From Baylisascaris procyonis (lineage: Eukaryota > Nematoda > Chromadorea > Rhabditida > Ascarididae): 64,000 nucleotides of DNA. Positions 54,601 through 64,000 of this stretch are shown in pieces. The stretch covers positions 868,001-932,000 of the forward strand of contig JAZARR010000193.1 of assembly GCA_037389465.1 (NCBI GenBank), read 5' to 3'. The notes beneath the pieces were generated by a model. The model did no database searches, was not told where the DNA came from, and worked only from the letters and a program-made list of their open reading frames with translations. Each line of letters starts with the position of its first letter. Position 1 is the stretch's first letter. The translations under genes and the position numbers were made by a program.

Positions 54601-57600
54601 GAGTATGCCCTAAGGCATTTTAACGAAAGCTGAAAGGATTTCCAAATATATCCGTTAGTGGTCATAAATCAATATGCAGAAAGCATCGAAGAGTGCCACT
54701 ATAATGTTCCACTGACGATTGATGAGGACATAACCAAATGTGAAGTTCTTATGGCTCTTTTCCCATTTTTTTTTTTTTGCTTTCGCTTCCTTGCGCAAAC
54801 ACCCATTTATAATATATAGCCCTCTATTTACAGCATACAAATGACGTGCACTTTAGTATTTGCGCAATCTAGGCATCTGATCTCCGGAACAACAAACCAG
54901 GCATCTGATTTCCGGAAAAAACCAGGCATCTGATCTCCGGAAAAACAAATCAAGCATCTGATATCCGGAAAAACAAACCAGGCATGTGATCTCCGGAAAA
55001 ATAAACCAAGCATCTGATCTCCGGAAAAACAAACCAGGCATGTGATCTCCGGAAAAATGTAATTCAAAAAATCTAAAACAGTAACTCAAGACCGCGTAAT
55101 AATATCATGGCATACTTCTGAGCAAAACCGGAATCAGAAAAACTACAGCAGTTTCAATATTTCGGAACCGGAATTTCGATGCGTTCTTCTTTCTTGATGA
55201 AACTATTGTCGGTTAAATAGACCTTCGCATAGTTAAAGGCTAAAAAACGAAATAAAAAGGAGCTATTATTTCGCAGTTGTTTCAATACTACCTACTTAAT
55301 TTTTTCCATTCTTTAATTATGCATAGAGCTATAGAATGAGATCGTGGAAATAATAGAAGAGAATTTTTTTACTGCACGATAAAATACAGCCCACTGCTGT
55401 GTAATAAAACACAGCCTTTCGTTGCCAGTTTTTTAAGCGTTCGATCATTTTCATCGATTAGTAAAGTGGAAATTCAAAAATTTCTGTGGGAAATGATACC
55501 CAAAGGCCGAAAATTTTACAAATCGGCTGAAAAAGTAAGTTCAAAAGCAATTTTGCTACAAATTTTTATAAAAATTTCTTTACGGTTTCAAAAATTTATT
55601 CGACTTAACTTGCTACTTTTTTCATGCTTATCGATATGATTCCTAAACAAACAGTGACACTGAAACACAGCCCAATACTGTATAATAAAACACAGCCCAC
55701 TAGTGTAAAATAAAACAAAGCCCACTACTGCATAATAAAGCATAGCCCACTACTATGTTTTATTACACAGTAGTGGGCTGTGTTTTATCATGCAGCAAAA
55801 ATTCCAGTCTATGCATAAATAATGAGCGGCAAAAAGACTTTAGACGAAAAAACTTAATCCAACTCTAAAAAAAAATTAACGAAAAAAAAGTAACCAGCGA
55901 AAAAAAATTTAATTAAAACGTTTTTTAAATATTAGAAACAAAATGTAAAAGATAGTAAGACAAGTAAATAACCCTAAAGAGGTTATTCATTTATATATTT
56001 ACTCTAATGACACATACCTATTAAAATTATCTATTCCATATCCTTTTTTTATAATTAAATTTTTATAATTAAATAAAATAAATAAACATATTTTTTAAAA
56101 TTATAAATTAATCGAAATTAAAAAAATCAATTACCTAATTTTACCTATGCCCATTCAAAATATGCAATTATGGGCGGAAATTTCTTGCATTCAATTGAGT
56201 AGGAACCTTTTAAAGCATCAAAGAATCGGAAATCTCTGCTATATAGGCGAAAGGGCCTTTGAATCCTCCCTCCCTCTTTTTCCATCCCTTATAAGAAATG
56301 GCTTCTCTCAGAAATTGAGAGGAACAGTGTTTCTTAAACGAATAAATGAGAGAAGAAACATTAGATGAAATATGTTAGTCGAGTATTTAGAAAGGAATAA
56401 GAAAAAGAGGTGACACTATAGAGTTGAGTAGAAGCGATTGGAGACAGCCGTCTGTCTACATGCATACCCCCCATTGGGGATAGATAATTGGATTACTACT
56501 GCTGCAATAGGCGACCAACAAAACGAAGAGCCCACAACATCTTCACTGTGCTATATAGGAGATGATTCAACACAAGCGCAACGCATATAATCGATGAAAA
56601 TTTCGTATTCCACATGCACAAACGAATCCATAAATGGCCATTTTTGACAATTTTGAGAGAATGAGAAATATTTTGGCCACAAATAAAACATTTTGACTGG
56701 ACAAAATAAAAATATTTCAAATTTTCGTTGCTTTTTTTGAGAGAGAGGGAGAATATGTATAAAAAAATAAATTTTTCCTGACAAATAATGGAATATAAAT
56801 ATTTCATAAAACGTCTAAGAAAAATTTTTCATAAAAAAGTGAAAAATGAGAAAAAACGGAAATTTTTCTGAAAAAATTCAAACAACCAACCTTAAGGTTA
56901 ACTTTTCCATCGGTTATAAGTTGGGAGTAAAATATTTCCGCTTCACCAATTGCATCACCATTTGCGGCACTACGGAGTGTGAATCGAATTTGTCTAAAAT
57001 TTTTATAAAATTGGAAAATTTCCAATTTTTGAAGATACGATTATTTTTAAGCGTTTTTTTCAGTACAAAAAAATTACCTCATAGAAACAAATATAAGAGC
57101 AAAAAAAAAATTTTTTTTTCCCTAATTCCATATTTATTTCTTCAAAAATGCAATGAAAAATCACCTTCAAATTTCGTTATTTTTGCACTTTTTGAAAATT
57201 TTTTACTTGAAAAATTTCACCATTGGTGAAAAAAATTTTCACCAAAAAAGGTCGATATTTTCTAAAAAAAGTGGAAAACTTTCAAACTTTCTAACCTGTC
57301 ATTTGCGCCGCCAAGCAATTTCTCCCTAGTGATAATAATCTCAGGGAATTTATGTAAACTTGTCGATGTCACTTCCATAATTTTTGGCGATCGATAAACA
57401 ATCACATAATCTTCTTTAGTAAGACTTTTTCTGCAAATATTCAAGCTTAATTTAAAAAAAAACCTTTAAAAAACTAAAAAGAACTTTAAAAATACCTTTA
57501 AAAAAACCTAAAAAAAAAACAATAGGTTATTCTATTAGGTGATTTCTTCGTGCTGTATTACCGCTATGAGCGTTTCCACTTGAAATCTGGCTCTACGAAC

Positions 57601-60600
57601 ATAAACTATCGTCCCTGGTTAGTTGAATATCTACGGCATTGAAAAACTTATAGCTTTTTTTATGAATTCTCCTGAAATATGCAAATTTGAGAGGGAATTT
57701 AGGAACTTATTCAAATACACAATTACTCTAGATATACGACAATAATACGAGCAATACACACCTATAAACTACTAATTATAATCGTAGTATCTAAAAATTC
57801 CATAGATAATAATAGTTTAAATAATAAAAATAAACAATTTAAAAAAAAAAAATCAAAGATATAAATGCTTACCTATGAATTGTAAGGAATGTTTCAATAT
57901 CAGTATGTTTCATTTTTCCACGTTTTTCTAATTGTGAAATTGATATAGTCATACGTATTTCTGCATCATTCATTGAGATATCCGTATTATAGACATTCTC
58001 TGAGGTCACTAAAAAAAAAAAAAATAATAATAATAATAAAATTAAAAAATGAGATTAAAATAAAATTAAAAAATAAGATTGATTTGTTGAGACGACCGGT
58101 AAAATTTGGTGCAAAATAATTAAAATTTAAATGCTTCTCTTTAAAAAATTTTCATTAAATTAATAATAATGCTTTGTTATCGCTTTTTATGCAAATTGAA
58201 TTTATTGAATCATATAGCAATTACTAGAGCAGCTATACACAAATATGGGGTAACCAATTCAGAGGAAGAGGGCAAAGAAATAGAGGGGTATCTTTCTTTA
58301 CAACGGACAAGAAAACGACTGAGGAGGTACTATCCTCCATCCTTTAACTAGATGAGATGTTAGGGTGGAGGATGAGGGGAGGGGGATATGGATTTTCTCA
58401 ATGCATTCGTATTCAATATAAGCTTCCATGAGATACTTAAATATATACATAAATATTTCATATTTTATTTCGCTATGTTTCATTGCAAAAAAAAATGAAA
58501 AAACTTAATTACTTCGAAGAATAAATTTTTTTTTCTGAACAATATAATGAAAAAAAGATGATTTTACTTATGTTTTTCATCTAGATTCCGAATTATCGCC
58601 AAGTTAAGCTCTGAATTTATTAGTGCAAAATGGCGACGAAATCTTTAGTATAGAGATTAGCCGAAATGGATAAATTCTTCTTCCTTGACGTCATGCTACC
58701 CCCTACAGCGTCAAAACGCTTTCGCATCACAAATACTCGAAAATATTCATAACTATGCGACATTTAACTCAAATACTTTTAAGCGTGCATAATTTAAGAC
58801 CTATTCTTCTGTTTATTTACTTTTTTTTACTAAATTTCAACTTTTTTTTTAAAATGGATTTAAGTTCTTATATTGTTGTATACCTTAATATATCGTTATT
58901 GCGACAATCATTAAAATGATCCTTCATTAGACACGTTTTCGATTATTTATATTATAAGAGGAAAAACTTTTTAAAATTATTTTCCACAAAAATTGAAATT
59001 ATTTTCCACAAAATTTTCATAAAATTTTTTATTATAAAATTTAAAAAAAAAAATCTGTTTCTTCACTAAATTTTCTACCTATATTTATTGATATTGAAGT
59101 TGATATATGGGTTGCTCGTCGTAAATTTCTACTGCAAGAATGCTAACCTATAGCAAACAAATAAAAAAACGAAATTCGAAACGATGAGTTGAACAATAAG
59201 CCAAGCCTAAGCGTATTGCGAAATATTAAATCAACTGATAATGGGTAAAGCAACCTTCTTTATCAATAAAAGCTTATCATAGCGCGAATAGTCAAAACCT
59301 CAAAAGGCAGCAAATTGTTGAATTCAACAAACCGAACCAATTCGGGAGATCTACTTTCATGATCAGCCTTCAACTATTGATCGATCGATAATCGAACGAT
59401 TGATCATCGAATTTCTTGACAAATCACTCATAACTTATGTCGATTAAAACTTCAACAACAATTTCAGCAGTAAGTATTTCAATAATGGAATAATTTTTTA
59501 ACAGATGTAAAAACTTAATAAAGGTAATACCGTAGTCAAGTTCTAATTGAAATTTAAATTCAATACACAATACTCATCTTCAAATCGATTTTCCTTAATA
59601 AATTAGTACAATTGTTTCATTACTTTTGAATCCACTAATTATTCATAAATAAAATAAATTACGCGTGAATTCTAGAATTTATGCAAATTTCTTAGCAAAT
59701 TTCTATCATTTCTAAAGAATTAGTTAAATTTCGCATAAAATTAATCAATTTTGAATATTTTTAAATTAAAAAAAATCGATGCGAAAATATTGGAACAATT
59801 TTTACAAAAAAAAAAATTCCTCAATTACTCTAACATAGTTAATTAATATTAAATTTTTTATAACCTTCTTCTATCATTACTTCGATTTGACTAATTAATT
59901 TTTATACCTGTAAATTTGCCAACTGAATTTGCGCGTCGTCTTTCGTCATCGTCTTCTGAATAGCGTCCTCTATAGACGACCGCATTGACATCACAATCGA
60001 CTGCATCAACTGACGTCCACATTAAAGTATCGTTGAGATTCCGAAAGCGAACCGCACCTTCGACGCTTCGACGTTCTCCGACCATCGAAGCGGTACTTGG
60101 CTTGTTCGCTGAAAGCCTAAAATTTCTCATTAAACATATTAATATATATTCAACTGATATATAATTCCTAGCCTCCCTGACTACTGACAAATACTGAGGT
60201 TATTTGCATGATGGCTTAATTGGTAGAACACCTCATCGACCAATCATAGTCGAAGGTTCGGATCCACCAGTCCCGAGATTTATTTCTCTGCAAATTTTTT
60301 GGTGCTTTTTAATTGTTTTATTTAAAATAATATTTGATGGAATCCGTGAGAGAAACTTTTACAACATTTTAATTAAAGAAACACATTTAGAACTTGAATT
60401 GAGCAGGAAAAAATGCTTGGCAAAAGATGTGAAGATCTAATAAGACTGTCACTTATAATAAAGTCACAACAATTGCGTAAATACGGATGAATTATCAAAT
60501 AATTGAAAATTTAGAAAAAAAAAGGAAATGAAATTCCATGAAAAAAAATTTTTTCACAACCATTTTTAGTAAAAAGAAAAATGAATAAACAAAATACATA

Positions 60601-60980
60601 AATATAAAAAATATAATCTACAAAAAAACAAAAAACTTTCTACGCATATAATATGAGTGAAAAAAAAAAATTCTAGCCTGAATGAGCGTAATACAGAAGA
60701 ATACCGAAGAAACATCGAACATTGCTGTGGAAAATATTTGAATGATGAATAAAAGTATATTAAACAATAAGCCAACATATCAATTCTTATCAAAAAATAA
60801 ATAAAATTTAAAAAAAATTAGACAAGAAGACGCCACAATATGATATGATTGTTGAATCGTAAATATTATCTATAAATCCTAAAAAAAAAGAAAAGAAACA
60901 AATTGCATACTTTCATACCTTCGCCAAAATTCCCTTTGAAAATTGAGATTTTTTGAATACTTTAAGCGTAGTGAAGTCAT
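43832..60980 (-). CDS. Copine-like C2-domain protein with long low-complexity tail, 15 exons
   Basis: Exons: 60980-60919, 60116-59908, 58008-57873, 57430-57296, 56993-56891, 53258-53026, 49912-49751, 48812-48646, 47852-47673, 46921-46775, 46299-46105, 45600-45502, 45018-44962, 44289-44218, 43923-43832. All phases join to 682 residues; an in-frame TAA directly precedes the ATG. Residues about 105-245 resemble a C2 domain, closest to the second C2 of copines (IRMTISISQLEKRG, DYVIVYRSPKIMEV, IRFTLRSAANGDAIGEAEI, GVLHVNAFLD), but the usual Ca-binding aspartates are not clear. Residues about 246-682 are Ser/Thr-, Gln- and Pro-rich (SSSSRGSSSSTVSTTST, QQPVQPIVAQAAA) with no von Willebrand A domain. 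Exon 7 ends at a GC donor (GCAAAT). Exon 1 is the weakest exon. Function unknown; possibly membrane or protein-binding scaffold. Confidence 0.75.
48580..48636. repeat. (TA)n abutting a 5' splice site
   Basis: On the minus strand the donor of C2-gene exon 8 (GTATGTATACATATAT) grades directly into this run. Confidence 0.95.
51050..51155. repeat. ~33-bp tandem repeat in C2-gene intron 6
   Basis: Three copies of a unit with CGCACGTCGGTATGTCTGCC and CGTTTGCCGTGTC, followed by a GTCTGTTTGTCTG-like run; GC-richer than its surroundings. Confidence 0.85.
52141..52345 (+). repeat. SINE-like segment (tRNA-like head, short hairpin tail)
   Basis: An A-box-like GGTGGTCGCAAGCGG is followed by a B-box-like AGGCTTGAGTCC about 45 bases on; 115 bases further is GGCACGATATGCGCTCTTTA, a motif found elsewhere in the window. 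Pairing for a genuine tRNA is poor. Classification as a tRNA-derived SINE is inference. Confidence 0.35.
54878..55062. repeat. 28-bp tandem repeat in C2-gene intron 5
   Basis: About seven copies of a 28-bp unit GGCATCTGATCTCCGGAAAA plus ACAAACCA, with small variations (one copy shortened). Confidence 0.95.
55361..55805. mobile_element. Terminal-inverted-repeat element (MITE)
   Basis: The left end (55361-55410) and the inverse complement of the right end (55757-55805) match over about 49 bases: GAATTTTT, CTGCAYGATAAAA, ACAGCCCACT, CTGTGTAATAAAAC. Between them, next to the right end, are four direct ~25-bp copies of the ACAGCCCACTACTG motif (55663-55755). About 445 bp, non-coding, in C2-gene intron 5. 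Flanking duplication not clear. Confidence 0.8.
60204..60275 (+). repeat. tRNA-like (SINE-head-like) segment
   Basis: A-box-like TGGCTTAATTGGTAGAACA and B-box-like GGTTCGGATCC are about 40 bases apart as in a tRNA, but acceptor and T-stem pairing fail. In C2-gene intron 1. Confidence 0.45.
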
Positions 60981-61397
60981 TTAAATTTTCAACTGAATCA
61001 TTGCATAAAGGATTGCAACCTTTTCAAGATGGAACAAACTCATCGATCAAATTTTACAATGAAACACATCTTAAAAAAAAAAAACAATCGTATGATACAT
61101 CCTCGACAATTAATGAATAAATTAATTACTGTAAGGTTAAATAAATAGAAATTTTCATACTACAAAAAAAAATCAATAAGAAAATATCAAAAATTCAAAA
61201 AAACTATTAAAAATATTTTAAAAAAATAGATAGCGCTTAAAACCATATTTACCCGAATGGAACTCTTCTTATAAGATAGATCTGAGATCAACAGAAGGGT
61301 GACCTAAGTCGAGCTCATTAGAGGGTTATAATACAAAGCACAAAGATCATTTTTTTGGATAATTCAAGTAGAAAATAAACGACAGCTTTAATTGTAC

Positions 61398-61532
61398 AAA
61401 AAAACGAGGCTCAGACCGGAACAATGATGCGCTTTTTTGATTACCAATAAAAACCCCGTCCGCATACTGGGTCGATCCCTTGACCCCTCAATTGTCGGGC
61501 CACTGTTTTACCATTAAGCCACTTCTACATAT
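61398..61532 (-). repeat. tRNA-like (SINE-head-like) segment with conserved tail motif
   Basis: Minus strand: A-box-like TGGCTTAATGGTAAAACA (nearly the same as at 60210), B-box-like GGGATCGACCC, then about 40 bases later AAAAAAGCGCATCATTGTTC, the inverse of the motif seen at 24597, 37499, 52322 and 53331. Suggests a small tRNA-derived repeat family. Confidence 0.45.
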
Positions 61533-62187
61533 ACATATATAAATCCAATTTTTAGAAAATATTTCTACGTAAAAATTTGCATTTATATATGAAAGAAACA
61601 TAAACAACAGAATGCGAAATTATTATAATACAAGAAAATTAAGTATATTAATTTTATTAATTTTATTTACGAAGGGGTCGATTTTTAAATGAATGATATA
61701 GATTTATGAACGGTATGCCTTCTAGATTGAATATCGTAAGACGTTACGATAGCTAACGCAAAAAAATACCTTCAAAAAAAAAAAAAAAACTACCATCGCT
61801 GAATCATTGCAATAAACGGAAGGAATCTACACAGGAAATACAACTAACGGATGTACAATCGTCACATATGGAATGTGAGCGAACAATAATATAGATAAGG
61901 GCCTCATAAATGTTATATGCTCTCAACTGAGTTTATAGACCTAGATGGTTAATTACGTTAAAGTAAAGGTAATTTTTTTTTAATGTAACTAAATAGAGTG
62001 TTTTCCTTCAAAAATTTAATAAACAACTTAATTATCACCGATTTTAATTTCGCAAATTTATAAGATAACGTAGAAATAAATTTAGCTTAGAACAGAAATA
62101 ATTGTGTCGAAAATAAAAAATTTTACTTTGAAAGAATTTGCCAACGATGCTCAAAAAATGAATTATAAAAAAGTTCAAAATGAAGTT

Positions 62188-62188
<1 letters not shown>

Positions 62189-62261
<73 letters not shown>
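62189..62261. repeat. (TA)n microsatellite
   Basis: About 73 bp TA in the region upstream of the C2 gene. Confidence 0.96.
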
Positions 62262-62268
<7 letters not shown>

Positions 62269-62439
62269 TTAAAGCTATTTTTCATTCAGTTTTATTTTTT
62301 TTTCAATTACAGTTCCACACAATTTTATTACCCCGTAAAAGAAAAAGATCCTAAGCAAAGGTTTAAGGCAGCGCTTTCCCAATTTTTCCCACTTAAGGCA
62401 AGTTCAACAATATGTCGATGCACAAATGATTAATAAATT

Positions 62440-63345
62440 TAAAATGATTAAGATTATTGCAGTGATAGTGATTTGAACATAGTAACATTTTTTGACATAA
62501 CACAACAATGTGTTATAATAGCATATTCTTTTGTTAAATATAGCATTAGCACAAAAAATCCCCTTCATACTCATACATTTATTGCAATTCTAAGTGCCGA
62601 TTCTTAAGAAATTTTAACTCAGGGTATATATTGATTGCATGAAATATCAAAGCATCGTCATTCAAGTGCGCAATATAGAACTACAATACATCTATGTTAA
62701 AGTATAGCAGCAGTAGAAGTATTTTTCTTAAAGCGCCTATATTATAATACACCTAGACTCTTATTCATGTGTTCAAATTTTCAAAAAAAAAAAACGAAAT
62801 TTTCCATAAAAATGGAAAATGAAAAATAAATTCGCATATATTTCTAATTATATTCATCAAATGCGTCAATGAATTTGAAGAAAATGAGAGAAAACGAAAA
62901 AAATCTTAGCGACTATCATCACGACATTCCAAATGATTCATAAAATATTTTTCCAACGGGGTAAATAAAAGTGGGAAAAATTTTTTTTAATGGAAAATGA
63001 CTACTTTGATCATCATTGATTTTTCTGGATGATTGGCTATTCCAATCTATTGTACAAACAGCGAGTGTAAATGATTTACAATACAATAATCTTGCACTTT
63101 TTTAGCAAAATAATAAATATTATAACACATAATTGTGTTATAATTAGCAATATTTTTCTCCTATATATGTTATCTTTTAACATTCTTTAGCAATAAACCA
63201 ATTATGCAAAAAATCATTGATAAATTCAAAATGATTAGGACTGCTACGATGCTAGTGATGTGAACAAGTAACATTTTTGTGACATAACACAACAATGTGT
63301 TATAATAGCATATTCTTTTGTTAGATATAGCATTAATACAAAATA
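62440..63345 (+). repeat. Direct duplication, two copies ~777 bp apart
   Basis: 62440-62570 and 63217-63345 match closely, sharing ACATAACACAACAATGTGTT followed by ATAATAGCATATTCTTTTGT and a TATAGCATTA. The core contains the imperfect palindrome TATAACACA/TGTGTTATA; a further copy of that palindrome lies at 63120-63145. Confidence 0.85.
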
Positions 63346-64000
63346 AACCTCTCGAACTCATACAGCAGTTGTGATTTCGAATGCCTATTCTCAAGAAATT
63401 TTAGTTCAAAGAAAGAGATTTTTTAAAGAATAGAATTAAATAAAAACGGATTATGCGAATAAAAACGCACCGTTTTTATGCGAATAAAAAAAGGAAAAGC
63501 AATTTTAATGTCATAATTGGACAAAAAAAATGGGGACAAAAGTGCTACGGACATAAATTGAAAGCAACTTTTTATGTCTCAATTCTATCGTAATAACAAA
63601 GAATAAAAGAATAACTTATAAATATCTAAAGAAATTCTTCAAACAATTTTTTAAAAAAAATTTAAATGTTTAAAATAGAATTAAATATTTATTTTTTATT
63701 TATTTTATTTCTCATCATTTGCAGAATTAAAAATCATTCAACAGAAGGGAAAAAAATTTTCCCCTTAATAGCCGCCCTTCTAAATAACGAATGCGAAAAC
63801 GATCTGAATTAAATTGTTTGCACGGTGTTACATCAAATTTAGCATCTTTTTTTTTCACTGGCTATAATGTTATAGATGTGCGCACAAATGATTCTGTCGA
63901 ATGTAAACGAACAAATGGAATTTTTATGAATTGAATGAAAAAAAAATGCTAGAAAATGGTGTCACAATGCGCATTGAGAAATCAATTTCAGCCAAAAAAT

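Larger units (their letters stand above)
60981..64000. other. Gene-free right end
   Basis: Upstream of the assigned start of the C2 gene. Apart from the repeats listed, no exon with convincing splice sites was seen on either strand; the promoter cannot be pointed to. Confidence 0.45.

Noticed and set aside
54828..55089. Frames with repeated FSGDQMPGLFFRRSDAW-like units
   Set aside because: Translation of the 28-bp tandem repeat in a C2-gene intron.
60204..60275. Functional tRNA gene
   Set aside because: A and B boxes are present but acceptor and T stems do not pair; the same holds at 21005, 52141 and 61460.

Overview
The window is eukaryotic nuclear DNA, very AT-rich, with low-complexity introns, long (TA)n runs, tandem minisatellites and fold-back repeats. 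Four multi-exon genes and one partial exon were assembled by hand from spliced reading frames. All five lie on the minus strand and use the standard code. Acceptors are short TTTTAG or TTTCAG with little polypyrimidine tract, and two genes have an acceptor-like site 1-8 bases before the ATG, as expected for spliced-leader trans-splicing. I infer a nematode, probably parasitic with an expanded genome; no sequence here fixes the species.

Layout. 1-333: 5'-truncated view of an exon of an unidentified minus-strand gene. 334-10.5 kb: no gene recognised; a 4.1-kb higher-order minisatellite fills 1.6-5.76 kb. 10.5-15.95 kb: PEX12, a peroxisomal RING-like peroxin, 8 exons. 16.2-19.2 kb: a large inverted/tandem repeat array. 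22.0-29.0 kb: a BTB-BACK-PHR protein of the BTBD1/2/3/6 family, 11 exons. 32.4-37.4 kb: a DHHC palmitoyltransferase closest to ZDHHC24, 8 exons. 38-43 kb: dispersed repeats and a decayed non-LTR retrotransposon on the plus strand. 43.8-61.0 kb: a 15-exon gene for a ~682-residue protein with one copine-like C2 region and a long low-complexity tail. 61-64 kb: no gene recognised; tRNA-like repeat, (TA)n and a duplicated palindrome-containing segment.

The genes share no evident pathway: peroxisome import receptor recycling, CUL3-type substrate adaptor, protein S-acylation and a C2 protein. They are ordinary neighbours, not an operon; gaps between them are 3-6 kb.

The most interesting content is structural: nested higher-order satellite units, a fold-back repeat array, a 29-bp-arm near-perfect hairpin carrying a tRNA-like A box, two fold-back/TIR elements inside introns, an inverted pair of dispersed repeats flanking exactly three genes, splice sites built from or abutting repeats, and two GC-AG introns. 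No convincing new multi-gene system was found.
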